Source: an uncultured Polaromonas sp. (GTDB lineage: Bacteria; Pseudomonadota; Gammaproteobacteria; Burkholderiales; Burkholderiaceae). Taken from it: a stretch of DNA of 33,063 nt. Both the position numbers and the translations under genes were made by a program. The notes beneath the pieces were generated by a model, which worked only from the letters and a program-made list of their open reading frames with translations, had not been told where the DNA came from and did not search any database. This document shows, one piece after another, positions 1 to 8,049 of the stretch (the stretch's first letter is position 1; each line of letters begins with the position of its first letter). The DNA lies in the NCBI GenBank assembly GCA_946479075.1, contig CAMLDT010000011.1, positions 1 to 33,063 of the forward strand. The letters are read 5' to 3'.

Positions 1-1129
1 CGCTGATGGCGCGCACGCTGTCGTCGATGGCTGCCTGCAGGCGCTGCAGGCGTGCGAGCTTGACGGCATGTGGCGTGTCATCTGCCAGGTTGGCCGCGGG
101 CGTGCCCGGGCGCGGGCTGAAGATGAAGCTGAAGGAGGTGTCGTAACCCACGTCATCAATGAGCTTCATCATCTTGTTGAAGTCGTCGTCGGTTTCACCC
201 GGAAAACCGACGATGAAGTCGCTGCTCATGGCCAGGTCGGGGCGGATGGCGCGCAGCTTGCGGATGGTGGATTTGTATTCCATCGCGGTGTAGCCGCGTT
301 TCATGGCCATCAGGATGCGGTCCGAGCCGTGCTGCACCGGCAGGTGCAAATGGTTGACCAGCTTGGGCAGCTTGCCGTAGGCATCGATCAGGCGCTGCGT
401 GAACTCGTTGGGGTGGCTGGTCACATAACGAATGCGTTCAATGCCGGGGATGTCGCAGACGTATTCGAGCAAGGTGGCGAAATCCGCGATGTCGGCGGTG
501 TCGCCCATCTTGCCGCGGTAGGCATTGACGTTCTGCCCCAGCAGGGTCACTTCCTTCACGCCCTGGTCGGCCAGACCGGCCACTTCGACCAGCACATCCT
601 CGAAGGGGCGCGAGACTTCCTCGCCGCGCGTGTAGGGCACGACGCAGTAGCTGCAGTACTTGGAGCAGCCTTCCATGATGGAGACAAAGGCGCTGGCCCC
701 TTCGACGCGCGCAGGGGGGAGGTGGTCAAACTTTTCGATTTCCGGAAAGCTGATGTCCACCTGCGACTTGCCCAGGCGCATGCGCCGGCTCAGCAGGTCG
801 GGCAGGCGATGCAGGGTTTGCGGGCCGAACACCACGTCCACATAGGGCGCGCGCTCGATGATGGCGTCGCCCTCCTGGCTGGCGACGCAGCCGCCGACGC
901 CGATCAGCACGCCTTTTTTCTTCAGGTGTTTGACACGGCCCAGGTCGCTGAACACTTTTTCCTGCGCCTTCTCGCGCACCGAGCAGGTGTTGAAGAGGAT
1001 CAGGTCGGCTTCATCGACATTGCCGGTCGGCTCGTAACCCTCGGCCGCGTGCAGCACGTCAGACATCTTGTCCGAGTCGTACTCGTTCATCTGGCAGCCA
1101 AAGGTTTTGATAAAGACTTTTTTGCTCAT
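1..1129 (-). CDS. miaB: tRNA-2-methylthio-N6-dimethylallyladenosine synthase MiaB (C-terminus cut by window edge)
   Basis: MiaB is a cytoplasmic radical-SAM methylthiotransferase that converts i6A37 to ms2i6A37 in tRNAs reading UNN codons. The 376 visible residues begin [20 protein letters not shown]. The N-terminal methylthiotransferase domain carries its three [4Fe-4S] ligands (C12, C49, C81). The radical-SAM CxxxCxxC motif follows as C155, C159 and C162 in [10 protein letters not shown]. Most of the TIM barrel is present, including a [12 protein letters not shown] segment, but the C-terminal TRAM domain lies beyond the window. The ATG start is fixed by the family-typical N-terminus. It lies downstream of the small exported-protein gene on the same strand, separated by one copy of a dispersed repeat. 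The family call is secure. Confidence 0.97.
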   Translation of the reverse strand, partial: MSKKVFIKTFGCQMNEYDSDKMSDVLHAAEGYEPTGNVDEADLILFNTCSVREKAQEKVFSDLGRVKHLKKKGVLIGVGGCVASQEGDAIIERAPYVDVVFGPQTLHRLPDLLSRRMRLGKSQVDISFPEIEKFDHLPPARVEGASAFVSIMEGCSKYCSYCVVPYTRGEEVSRPFEDVLVEVAGLADQGVKEVTLLGQNVNAYRGKMGDTADIADFATLLEYVCDIPGIERIRYVTSHPNEFTQRLIDAYGKLPKLVNHLHLPVQHGSDRILMAMKRGYTAMEYKSTIRKLRAIRPDLAMSSDFIVGFPGETDDDFNKMMKLIDDVGYDTSFSFIFSPRPGTPAANLADDTPHAVKLARLQRLQAAIDDSVRAIS

Positions 1130-1132
1130 GAT

Positions 1133-1190
1133 TTGCTACTGAATGTATAGCTGCTGACGCCCGCTGGATAAGGGCTGGAGCCCGATTTGG
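1133..1190 (-). repeat. Dispersed 3'-end repeat, copy 1
   Basis: One of six related intergenic copies in this window. On the minus strand, following the stop of the small exported-protein gene by about 18 nt, it reads a GCCC-N9-GGGC stem-loop, a short linker containing CAGCA, then a GCTA-N9-TAGC stem-loop. This copy also lies directly upstream of miaB, so it could influence that transcript. The family is described under the findings. Confidence 0.8.
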
Positions 1191-1207
1191 CTTGAAAGCC
1201 GGAGGGC

Positions 1208-1654
1208 TTACTGTTTGTAGCGCGGCAGCTGGTGGTAAGGCGTCTTGCCGTCGTCCTGCGGGTCGGCGCTGGACTCGAAACCAAAGCTGAAGGCGCGCGG
1301 CATGCCGGCGCGTTTTTCCTTCGCCTCCTCGGCGGTGAGCACCCAGACCTCGTAGATCTGGCCCATGCTGTCCCGGGTGTAGTTGACCAGCAGCTCTTCG
1401 CCGACCAGTGAGGCTGGCACCACAAAATTGTTGTTGAGGTTGCGAATACGTGCGCCGGGGGCCAGCCGGTCCGGCTTGCCGTTGAGGCTGACTTCGGGCG
1501 GTGCCTTGACGACCAGCGCGCCGCGCAGGGCGGCTTTGGGGAACTGCCGAACGCTGAGGCTGCCATCGCCGCCGGCAGTCTGCGCGGCCACAGGCAGCGC
1601 CAGCAGCAAGGCCAGCGGGAAGGTGAGGGAAAGGTATTTCAGGCAGCGTTTCAT
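1208..1654 (-). CDS. Small exported protein of unknown function
   Basis: A 148-residue protein starting MKRCLKYLSLTFPLALLLAL, with a clear Sec signal peptide: a basic N-terminus, a hydrophobic core and likely cleavage after VAAQ near residue 25. The mature part of about 120 residues is predicted periplasmic. It contains IRNLNNNFVVPASLVGEELLVNYTR-type beta-rich sequence and ends in a charged tail. There are no cysteines in the mature part and no motif I recognise. A TTG start 30 nt upstream is possible, but the ATG gives the better signal peptide. It lies between tRNA-Met and miaB. I know of no function. That it is a real gene is supported by the signal peptide and by the repeat placed just after its stop. 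Confidence 0.75.
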   Translation of the reverse strand: MKRCLKYLSLTFPLALLLALPVAAQTAGGDGSLSVRQFPKAALRGALVVKAPPEVSLNGKPDRLAPGARIRNLNNNFVVPASLVGEELLVNYTRDSMGQIYEVWVLTAEEAKEKRAGMPRAFSFGFESSADPQDDGKTPYHQLPRYKQ

Positions 1655-1674
1655 GGTGTCTATCCAGAGGCTGT

Positions 1675-1712
1675 GAAGTAACAAAGCCCCAGAAGAAACA
1701 ACCTCTGGGGCT
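1675..1712 (-). terminator. Rho-independent terminator of tRNA-Met
   Basis: A perfect 9-bp stem (AGCCCCAGA at 1685-1693, TCTGGGGCT at 1704-1712) starts 10 nt after the tRNA 3' end on the minus strand. It is followed on that strand by the T-rich TTTGTTACTT. The next gene starts only 21 nt further on, so that gene needs read-through or a promoter inside this region. Confidence 0.75.
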
Positions 1713-1721
1713 CGGGGAATC

Positions 1722-1798
1722 TGGTGGTGATAGGTGGACTTGAACCACCGACATCAGCATTATGAATGCTGCGCTCTAACCAACTGAGCTATATCACC
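1722..1798 (-). tRNA. tRNA-Met (anticodon CAT, elongator type)
   Basis: A 77-nt cloverleaf on the minus strand. The acceptor stem is GGTGATA/TATCACC, with discriminator A and an encoded CCA. The D-arm is GCTC-AGTTGGTTA-GAGC. The anticodon stem is CAGCA/TGCTG with loop TTCATAA, giving anticodon CAT. The T-arm is GGTGG-TTCAAGT-CCACC. The paired first acceptor base pair and the lack of the initiator GGG/CCC anticodon stem point to elongator tRNA-Met. A CAT tRNA modified to read isoleucine AUA is less likely but cannot be excluded by eye. Confidence 0.95.
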
Positions 1799-1834
1799 GC
1801 GCGACCAGAATTATAGCGGCACTTCCATAAGTCT

Positions 1835-1940
1835 GATTGCCGGGCGCATGGCGTCGTTGCGCGGTGCCCGGAATCCTCATTCACCGAAGTGCATTCCGGT
1901 GTCCTGCGCTCCGGGTGCCTTGCCCTGCATCCCGGCAATC
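1835..1940. repeat. Long imperfect inverted repeat between paaF and tRNA-Met
   Basis: Outer arms GATTGCCGGG (1835-1844) and CCCGGCAATC (1931-1940) are perfect complements. Further in, ATTCCGG (1890-1896) can pair with CCGGAAT (1869-1875). The whole could fold into one long imperfect hairpin after the paaF stop. Just beyond, AAGCGCCGGGA occurs twice in tandem (about 1950-1973). There is no T-run, so this is a repeat element or degenerate mobile sequence rather than a clear terminator. Confidence 0.5.
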
Positions 1941-1986
1941 AAACTTCTGAAAGCGCCGGGAAAAGCGCCGGGAAGCCTCTCCATGC

Positions 1987-2763
1987 TTATCGATGGGTAA
2001 ACACAGGCTTGCGTTTGTTCACAAACGCATCCATGCCTTCCTTCTGGTCGCTGGTGGCGAAGGTGGCGTGGAACAGGCGCCGCTCGAACATGATGCCGTC
2101 GGCCAGCGTGCCTTCATAGGCGCGGTTCACCGCTTCCTTGGCGGCCATCACGGCGATCTGCCCGTAGTCGCAGATCTGCAGGGCGGCACCCAGGGCTTCG
2201 TCCATGAGTTTGTCCAGCGGCACAACGCGGCTGGCCAGTCCGCTGCGTTCGGCTTCCGCCGCATCCATCATGCGGCCGGTGAGCACCAGGTCCATGGCCT
2301 TGGCCTTGCCGACCGCGCGCGGCAGGCGCTGCGTGCCGCCCGAGCCGGGAATGATGCCCAGCTTGATTTCCGGCTGGCCGAATTTCGCGTTGTCCGCCGC
2401 AATGATGAAGTCGCACATCATGGCCAGTTCGCAGCCGCCGCCGAGGGCAAAGCCGCTGACCGCGGCAATCACCGGCTTGCGCACGCTGCGCAACTGCTCC
2501 CAGTTGCGCGTGATGTAGTCGTTTTTATAAACGTCGGCAAAACCATAAGTGGCCATGGCGCCGATGTCGGCGCCAGCGGCAAAGGCTTTCTCGCTGCCGG
2601 TCAGGATGATGCAGCCGATGTTGTCGTCGGCATCAAAAGTCTTGAGCGCGCTGCCCAGTTCGTCCATCAGCTGGTCATTGAGTGCATTGAGCTGCTTGGG
2701 ACGGTTCAGGGTGATGACGGCTGCGCGGCCTTCGGTGCGGGTCAGAATCAGTTCGTAAGTCAT
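1987..2763 (-). CDS. paaF: Enoyl-CoA hydratase, probable PaaF (2,3-dehydroadipyl-CoA hydratase)
   Basis: A 258-residue crotonase-fold protein. The oxyanion-hole segment is [10 protein letters not shown] (61-70). Both catalytic glutamates of the hydratase subfamily are present: E112 in [11 protein letters not shown] and E132 in [12 protein letters not shown]. It should therefore hydrate an enoyl-CoA in the cytoplasm. In the phenylacetate pathway PaaF hydrates 2,3-dehydroadipyl-CoA. The sequence resembles general short-chain enoyl-CoA hydratases equally well, so the PaaF assignment rests on its divergent position next to paaG-paaI-paaK across a shared operator. A ribosome site AAGGA lies 8 nt before the ATG on the minus strand. 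Full length, no anomalies. Confidence 0.8.
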   Translation of the reverse strand: MTYELILTRTEGRAAVITLNRPKQLNALNDQLMDELGSALKTFDADDNIGCIILTGSEKAFAAGADIGAMATYGFADVYKNDYITRNWEQLRSVRKPVIAAVSGFALGGGCELAMMCDFIIAADNAKFGQPEIKLGIIPGSGGTQRLPRAVGKAKAMDLVLTGRMMDAAEAERSGLASRVVPLDKLMDEALGAALQICDYGQIAVMAAKEAVNRAYEGTLADGIMFERRLFHATFATSDQKEGMDAFVNKRKPVFTHR

Positions 2764-2823
2764 GGCAAGGTCCTTTGTGGCTGGATCATGCCATGCGGAG
2801 GGCGGCCAGCGCCAAGGGAAAAC

Positions 2824-2849
2824 ATTAACCGACCGATGGGTCGGTTAAT
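2824..2849. promoter_or_regulatory. 26-bp palindromic operator in the paaF/paaG divergent promoter region, probable PaaR (TetR family) site
   Basis: Two perfect 11-bp arms, ATTAACCGACC (2824-2834) and GGTCGGTTAAT (2839-2849), flank GATG. The core is ACCGACC-N4-GGTCGGT, a typical TetR-family operator. It lies 30 bp before the paaG start and 60 bp before the paaF start, where it could repress both. Burkholderiales phenylacetate clusters are known to be controlled by the TetR-type repressor PaaR, so PaaR is the likely ligand. No paaR gene is in the window. Confidence 0.8.
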
Positions 2850-2878
2850 GATAAATTCGCTGCAGGAGACAAGAAATC

Positions 2879-3706
2879 ATGACCCAAGCCTTATCGAACG
2901 CGGCTGGCGAAGCTGCGGTTTTGTACGCTGAGCAGGGCGCCGTCGCGCTGCTCACGCTCAACCGCCCGCAGGCGCTCAACAGCTTCACCCGGCAGATGCA
3001 CCACGACCTGTGGGCAGCGCTGGACCGGGCCGAAGCCAATCCGCTGGTTCGGGCGCTGGTCATCACGGGTGCCGGGCGCGGATTCTGCGCCGGCGCCGAT
3101 CTGGGCGAATTCGACTTTGCACCCGGGCCGGACCTGGTGGAGCGGGCCAACCCCGGCCCCATCATCGACCAGGCCTTCAATCCGACGGTGCGCCGCCTGC
3201 AGGCCCTGCGCATGCCGGTGATCGCCGCGGTCAATGGCGTGGCCGCCGGCGCCGGCGCTTCGCTGGCCATGACCTGCGACCTCGCGATTGCCGCGCCGGG
3301 CGCGTCCTTCATCCAGGCGTTCAGCAAGATCGGCCTGGTGCCCGACGCCGGCGGCACCTGGTTCCTGGTCAAGCGGCTGGGACTGGCGCGGGCACTGGGC
3401 GCGGCCATGCTGGGGGACAAGCTCAGCGCGAAAGATGCCAAGGAATGGGGAATGATCTGGGACGTGGCTGGTGAGGGCGAGGACTGTGTGGACAAGGCCA
3501 TGCAGCTGGCGCAGCGCCTGGCCGTGATGCCAACCCGTGCGCTGGTCGAGACCCGGCGGCTGCTGCACGAGGCTGCGGCCAACGGACTGGACGCCCAGCT
3601 TGACCGGGAGCGCGACACCCAGTCGGCGTTGGGCCGCACGCACGACTACATCGAGGGCGTGATGGCCTTTCTTGAAAAGCGCCCGGCGGCGTTCAAGGGC
3701 CAATAA
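2879..3706 (+). CDS. paaG: PaaG, 2-(1,2-epoxy-1,2-dihydrophenyl)acetyl-CoA isomerase
   Basis: A 275-residue crotonase-family isomerase. In aerobic phenylacetate catabolism PaaG converts ring-1,2-epoxyphenylacetyl-CoA to oxepin-CoA. The oxyanion hole is FCAGADLGEF (69-78). In place of the hydratase glutamate it has D156 in IGLVPDAGG, the isomerase-type acid that distinguishes PaaG from PaaF. It is the first gene of a tight operon with paaI (1 nt between stop and start) and paaK. The ATG is preceded by AGGAGA 9 nt upstream and by the palindromic operator. The N-terminus carries about 12 more residues than short family members. The epoxidase genes paaABCDE and the ring-opening paaZ are not in this window. 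Confidence 0.9.
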   Translation: MTQALSNAAGEAAVLYAEQGAVALLTLNRPQALNSFTRQMHHDLWAALDRAEANPLVRALVITGAGRGFCAGADLGEFDFAPGPDLVERANPGPIIDQAFNPTVRRLQALRMPVIAAVNGVAAGAGASLAMTCDLAIAAPGASFIQAFSKIGLVPDAGGTWFLVKRLGLARALGAAMLGDKLSAKDAKEWGMIWDVAGEGEDCVDKAMQLAQRLAVMPTRALVETRRLLHEAAANGLDAQLDRERDTQSALGRTHDYIEGVMAFLEKRPAAFKGQ

Positions 3707-3707
3707 C

Positions 3708-4154
3708 ATGAGCCCGAACGAACTTGCGCGCCAGGTCGGTGAGTCGATGTTCGCCGGTGATGTCGCCTCCAGGGACACCATGGGCATGGCGCTGCTGGCC
3801 TGTGAGCCTGGCCGGGCGCTCATGCGCATGATGGTCACTGAGCGGCACCTCAACGGTCACCGGATCTGCCACGGCGGCTTCATCTTCACACTGGCCGACT
3901 CCACCTTTGCCTTTGCCTGCAACAGCCGCAACCGCGTCACGGTGGCGGCCGGGTGCAGCATCGAATTCCTCAAGCCCGGCCAGCTCGGCGACGTGCTGAC
4001 CTGTGAAGGCGTGGAGCAAATGCTGCAGGGGCGGCATGGCATTTACGACATGAAAGTCAGCAACCAGCGGGGCGAAGTGGTGGCCATGTTCCGCGGCAAA
4101 AGCGCGCAGCTTCCCGGCACCGTTGTTCCCGATCCCGAAGCGGAGCCCGCATGA
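3708..4154 (+). CDS. paaI: PaaI, hydroxyphenylacetyl-CoA thioesterase
   Basis: A 148-residue hot-dog-fold thioesterase. The family signature is the HGGFIFTLADSTFAFA stretch (H55-A70), containing the helix-N-terminal glycines and D64 as catalytic acid. PaaI hydrolyses dead-end CoA thioesters and frees trapped CoA when the phenylacetate pathway stalls. The start chosen is ATG at 3708, immediately after the paaG stop. An in-frame ATG 36 nt upstream inside paaG would add 12 residues without family support. The stop overlaps the paaK start (ATGA), so translation of the two is probably coupled. Length is normal for PaaI. Confidence 0.9.
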   Translation: MSPNELARQVGESMFAGDVASRDTMGMALLACEPGRALMRMMVTERHLNGHRICHGGFIFTLADSTFAFACNSRNRVTVAAGCSIEFLKPGQLGDVLTCEGVEQMLQGRHGIYDMKVSNQRGEVVAMFRGKSAQLPGTVVPDPEAEPA

Positions 4155-5443
4155 AAAGTTTTGCCCTCGAACCCATCGAAAAAGCAGGTCTGGACGAACT
4201 GCGTGCGCTGCAGCTCAGGCGTTTGCGCGCAACACTGACGCACGCCTATGACAACTCGCCGGTGTACCGGGCCAAGTTCGATGCGGCCGGTGTCCATCCG
4301 GGTGACTGCCGGTCGCTGGCCGACCTGGCGAAGTTTCCCTTCACCACCAAGGCCGACCTGCGCGACAGCTATCCCTTTGGCATGCTGGCCGTGCCGCGCC
4401 AGCAGTGTGTGCGCCTGCATGCGTCCAGCGGCACCACCGGCAAGCCGACCGTGGTCGCCTACACGAAGAACGACGTGGACATGTGGGCCGGCTGCGTGGC
4501 GCGCAGCATTCGCGCGGCCGGTGCCCGGCCGGGCGACCTGGTGCACATCAGCTACGGCTACGGTCTCTTCACCGGCGGCCTGGGCGCCCATTACGGCGCG
4601 GAAAAACTGGGCCTGACGGTGGTGCCTTTTGGCGGCGGCCAGACCGAGCGCCAGGTGCAGTTGATCAACGATTTCAAGCCCGACATCATCATGGTCACGC
4701 CCAGCTACATGCTGGCGATTGCCGACGAGTTTGAAAAGCAGGGCCTGTCCGCGGCGGGCAGCAGCCTGCGCACCGGCATCTTTGGCGCCGAACCCTGGAC
4801 CAACGACATGCGCCAGGCGATTGAGCGGCGCGTGGGGATCGATGCGGTGGACATTTACGGCCTGAGCGAAGTCATCGGGCCCGGCGTGGCCAGCGAATGT
4901 GTGGAAACCAAGGACGGCCCGACCATCTGGGAGGATCATTTCTACCCTGAAATCATCCACCCTGACACCGGCGAACTGGTGGCCGATGGCGAGGTCGGCG
5001 AGCTGGTCTTCACCAGCCTGACCAAGGAGGCGCTGCCCATCATCCGTTACCGCACACGCGACCTGACGCGGCTGCTGCCAGGCACGGCGCGCAGCATGCG
5101 GCGCATGGAAAAAATCACCGGCCGCAGCGACGACATGATGATTGTGCGCGGCGTGAATGTGTTTCCGACGCAGATCGAGGAGCTGATTCTCAAGCGTGCC
5201 GAACTGGCGCCGCACTACCAGTGCATCCTCACGCGCGAGGGTGCCATGGACGGCCTGCGTGTGGCTGTTGAAACGCGGCCGGGCCTGGCACCCGACAGCG
5301 CCGCGGCAAAGGCTGCTGCGCAATTGCTGCAGCACGAGATCAAGGCCTATATCGGCACGACGGCCGAGATCGAATTGCGCGCCGAGGGCGGTGTCGAACG
5401 CAGCCTGGGCAAGGCCAAACGCGTGCTGGATCGCCGCGCCTGA
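4151..5443 (+). CDS. paaK: PaaK, phenylacetate-CoA ligase
   Basis: A 430-residue adenylate-forming enzyme that activates phenylacetate with ATP and CoA to phenylacetyl-CoA, the committed first step of the aerobic pathway. The P-loop-like AMP-binding motif is ASSGTTGKPT (91-100). Further on are YGLSEVIGPGV (aromatic pocket and adenylate binding), TSLTKEALPIIRYRTRDLT, and the hinge GRSDDMMIVRGVNVFPTQIE leading to the small C-terminal domain. Length and motif order match bacterial PaaK. It is the third gene of paaG-paaI-paaK, starting within the paaI stop codon. The rest of the pathway must be encoded elsewhere. Confidence 0.95.
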   Translation: MKSFALEPIEKAGLDELRALQLRRLRATLTHAYDNSPVYRAKFDAAGVHPGDCRSLADLAKFPFTTKADLRDSYPFGMLAVPRQQCVRLHASSGTTGKPTVVAYTKNDVDMWAGCVARSIRAAGARPGDLVHISYGYGLFTGGLGAHYGAEKLGLTVVPFGGGQTERQVQLINDFKPDIIMVTPSYMLAIADEFEKQGLSAAGSSLRTGIFGAEPWTNDMRQAIERRVGIDAVDIYGLSEVIGPGVASECVETKDGPTIWEDHFYPEIIHPDTGELVADGEVGELVFTSLTKEALPIIRYRTRDLTRLLPGTARSMRRMEKITGRSDDMMIVRGVNVFPTQIEELILKRAELAPHYQCILTREGAMDGLRVAVETRPGLAPDSAAAKAAAQLLQHEIKAYIGTTAEIELRAEGGVERSLGKAKRVLDRRA

Positions 5444-5518
5444 GATCTGAGGTCTGAGGCCTGGCTTTTCTTCCGGGCGGCGGCAGCTTGGGAGGCGAGC
5501 TTTCGGGTTAATCCCGTT

Positions 5519-5535
5519 TGATACAGCTTGTATCA
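5519..5535. promoter_or_regulatory. 17-bp perfect palindrome upstream of an uncharacterised gene
   Basis: TGATACA-GCT-TGTATCA has 7-bp arms about an odd centre, 39 bp before the ATG at 5574. It looks like a dimeric regulator's operator. I cannot name the regulator: it lacks the TTGAT-N4-ATCAA of FNR and the LexA pattern. Confidence 0.5.
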
Positions 5536-5573
5536 GTCTTACATTATTCTGACGAGTGATCAGGAGGCTGTCC

Positions 5574-6083
5574 ATGCTCAACAAGCAAGCGATTTATCAC
5601 AAGACGCCCAAGGGCGCCGAGGCGATAGCCAATCGGCAGTCAGGGCTGGGCCCCCGGCTGCGGCCCCTGCTCATCATGGTGGACGGCAAGCGCAGCTTCA
5701 CGGACCTGGCTGCATTGACCGGCGAGTGTGAGGCCCTGCTGGACCAGCTTGTGGCGGAGGGCCTGATCGAGCCGGTGGGCGGGGCGCCTGCCGCGGCCGC
5801 AGGCCCAGCCGCCGGCAGGCCTGAGGCGCATAGTGCGCCTACCGCGCCCACACCTCAGGTCGTGGTGTCGCTGCCGGAGGCCAAACGCTGTGCGACCCGG
5901 ATGCTGGTGGACATGCTGGGCCCCACTTCAGAAATGTTGTGCCTCAAGATCGAATCGGCCCGCACCCTGGCCGACTTCGTCACCGCTGTGAAGCGGGCCA
6001 GGGAGCTGGTGCGCGATGTCAAGGGTGCGGCTGCCGCCGAGCGTTTTATCAACGAGGTGGAGCCGCACACACCGCAGGTGTAA
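5574..6083 (+). CDS. Uncharacterised two-part protein (possible winged-helix N-terminus)
   Basis: A 169-residue soluble protein, no signal peptide. Residues 1-60 (MLNKQAIYHKTPKGAEAIAN onward, including LRPLLIMVDGKRSFTDL and LLDQLVAEGLIEPV) have the helix pattern of a small winged-helix-like module. A Pro/Ala-rich linker of about 35 residues follows. The C-terminal part (residues about 105-165) is helical, containing RMLVDMLGPTSEMLCLKIE and FVTAVKRARELVRDV. The ATG chosen has an excellent AGGAGG 6 nt upstream; an earlier in-frame start has none. The gene stands alone after paaK, converges on the M61 peptidase gene with 12 bp between stops, and is preceded by a perfect palindrome. A regulatory role is plausible but unproven. 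Confidence 0.75.
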   Translation: MLNKQAIYHKTPKGAEAIANRQSGLGPRLRPLLIMVDGKRSFTDLAALTGECEALLDQLVAEGLIEPVGGAPAAAAGPAAGRPEAHSAPTAPTPQVVVSLPEAKRCATRMLVDMLGPTSEMLCLKIESARTLADFVTAVKRARELVRDVKGAAAAERFINEVEPHTPQV

Positions 6084-6095
6084 GCCCACGGCCCC

Positions 6096-7928
6096 TCACT
6101 GCGTACCGCCCAGCCAGCGCCCGGCCAGGGCGGCATCACGCAGCACCAGCCGCCAGGTGGTCACGGCAGAAGGCAGTGTGAGCTGCAGGCGCAGCAGCCG
6201 TTTGTCGCGGGCCACCAGCGCCTGGACTGTTGTGTGGGGGCCGGCATACAGCGTCAGGTCTTCCAGCTTGCCCAGCCGCCAGCCGCCGGCCGTGCTTTTC
6301 TTTTTGCCTGAGGGTGCAGGCTCCACGCCCAGCCATTCGTCCCCGGCCGCAAAACCGGCGCGTTCGGCCGCGCCGCCGCGCAGCACGGTTTTGACCAGCA
6401 CACCGCCGTTTTCCTGAACGCGCAGGCCCAGCACCTGCGCCAGTTGCGCCGGCTCCTGCAGCACGCCCACGCCGTGGTGCTGCAGCAGCGCTTCCAGCGG
6501 CAGCTCGCCAGTGCCGTGCACCCAGTCCGCTATTTCCGCCGCATACGAGCGGCCCGCAACCTCCTGCAGGGCCGCTGCAAAGTCAGCCTCGCTCATCGGC
6601 CCCGCCTTGCAGCGCAGCCACAAGGCGCGCATCACATCGTCCAGGCTGGCCGCCGCGCCCGGTGGGCTGTTGTGGCGCAGGCTCAGGTCAAAACACAGCG
6701 CCACCAGGGCGCCCTTGGTGTAATAACTGACGGTGGCGTTGGGTGTGTTTTCGTCCTGACGGTAGTACTTGACCCAGGCGTCGAAGCTGGCCTGCGCGAC
6801 CGACTGCACCAGCCGCCCCGGTGTCTGCATGACCTGGTTGATGGTCTTGTTGAGCAGGCGCACATAGCCCGCGTCGTCGAGCAGGCCGGCGCGGCGCAGC
6901 ATCAGGTCGTCGTAATAACTCGTGAAACCTTCAAAGAACCAGAGCAGGGCGGTGTAATTTTCGCTGCCGTAGTCGTAGCTGGAAAATTCCGCTGGCCGCA
7001 GCCGCTTGACGTTCCAGGTGTGGAAGTATTCGTGGCTGATCAACCCGCGCAGCGTGGTGTAGCCCTCGGGCAGCTTGGCCTCACCCAGGCGCGGCAGGTC
7101 CTTGCGGTTGCAGATCAGCGCGGTGGAGTTGCGGTGTTCCAGTCCGCCGTAGCCGTCGTCCACCGCATTGAGCATGAACAGGTAGTTTTTGTACGGCGGT
7201 TTTTTGTGGCCGTGCCAGAAGCGGATCTGCGCCTCGCAAATCTTTTGGGTGTCGGCGAGCAGCCGCGCACCGTCAAAACCAGGCGCTGCACCGGCCACCA
7301 CAAAGCGGTGCGGTACGCCGCAGGCTTTGAAACTTCCGCTCCAGAACGGTCCCATCTCCACCGGGCAGTCCACCAGCTCGTCGTAGTCTGCAGCCAGGTA
7401 ACGGCCGAAGCCCTGCTTGTCGATCTTCACGGGACCCAGCCCGGTGGCCACCGACCATCCGGCGCTGGCGGCGGACGCCGCGATCTCCAGCAACTGCGGC
7501 GCCTGCGTCTGGCCCTCCACGCGCAGACACAGTGAGCTGTTGTTGAAAAAACCGCGGTGGGCGTCCAGGCAGGCGGTGCGCACCGAGTTGTCGTTGGCAT
7601 ACACCTCGTAGATGAGTTGCAGCGGTTTGTCCGGCTTGCACTGGACTTCCCAGCTGCATTTGTCGCGCTGCCGCACATGGGACGCCGGCAGTGCACGGCT
7701 GCCCTGGCGGGCGCGCAGGCCCTGCAGGTTTTTGGAAAACTCGCGCACCAGGTAGCTGCCGGGAATCCATACCGGCAGCGACAAGCGCTGCATCGGCCCG
7801 GGCCGGGCGATGGTCAGCGTGACGCGAAACAGGTGGGCGTGGGCGTCCGCAATCTCGATGCGGTGGTGGACGCCGGCTGCAGCGGGTGGCGCCGGCGGCG
7901 GGGGAGCAGGGGTGCGGGGTGTGGCCAT
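6096..7928 (-). CDS. M61-family metallopeptidase with PDZ domain
   Basis: A 610-residue protein of the glycyl-aminopeptidase (M61) family. The zinc site HEYFH is at residues 299-303 in ISHEYFHTWNVKRLRP, and the third ligand is E333 in FFEGFTSYYDD. An N-terminal beta-sandwich of about 170 residues precedes the catalytic domain. A PDZ-like domain lies near residues 480-570 (GVLQEPAQLAQVLGLRVQEN, then AAERAGFAAGDEWLGV). No convincing signal peptide is seen; the N-terminus is Pro/Ala-rich. I start at the ATG giving MATPRTPAPPPPAPP rather than at an ATG 27 nt further upstream. It follows dsbC on the same strand with a repeat between them. The cellular substrate is unknown. Confidence 0.9.
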   Translation of the reverse strand: MATPRTPAPPPPAPPAAAGVHHRIEIADAHAHLFRVTLTIARPGPMQRLSLPVWIPGSYLVREFSKNLQGLRARQGSRALPASHVRQRDKCSWEVQCKPDKPLQLIYEVYANDNSVRTACLDAHRGFFNNSSLCLRVEGQTQAPQLLEIAASAASAGWSVATGLGPVKIDKQGFGRYLAADYDELVDCPVEMGPFWSGSFKACGVPHRFVVAGAAPGFDGARLLADTQKICEAQIRFWHGHKKPPYKNYLFMLNAVDDGYGGLEHRNSTALICNRKDLPRLGEAKLPEGYTTLRGLISHEYFHTWNVKRLRPAEFSSYDYGSENYTALLWFFEGFTSYYDDLMLRRAGLLDDAGYVRLLNKTINQVMQTPGRLVQSVAQASFDAWVKYYRQDENTPNATVSYYTKGALVALCFDLSLRHNSPPGAAASLDDVMRALWLRCKAGPMSEADFAAALQEVAGRSYAAEIADWVHGTGELPLEALLQHHGVGVLQEPAQLAQVLGLRVQENGGVLVKTVLRGGAAERAGFAAGDEWLGVEPAPSGKKKSTAGGWRLGKLEDLTLYAGPHTTVQALVARDKRLLRLQLTLPSAVTTWRLVLRDAALAGRWLGGTQ

Positions 7929-7966
7929 GGATTCAAGAATAGCCGACAACGCCACACCTGCGGCCC

Positions 7967-8023
7967 GCTATCAAAAAAATAGCTGCTTGCGCCCGCCCAT
8001 CAAGGGCTGGAGGCCTTTTTGAT
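7967..8023 (-). repeat. Dispersed 3'-end repeat, copy 2
   Basis: It begins 27 nt after the dsbC stop. On the minus strand it has the stem GCCC-TTGAT-GGGC, the linker GCGCAAGCA, then GCTAT-N7-ATAGC. It is the most canonical of the six copies and sits in the gap between dsbC and the M61 peptidase gene. Confidence 0.85.
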
Positions 8024-8049
8024 GCACAAGTGCGAGCGCCGTGCCGGGC

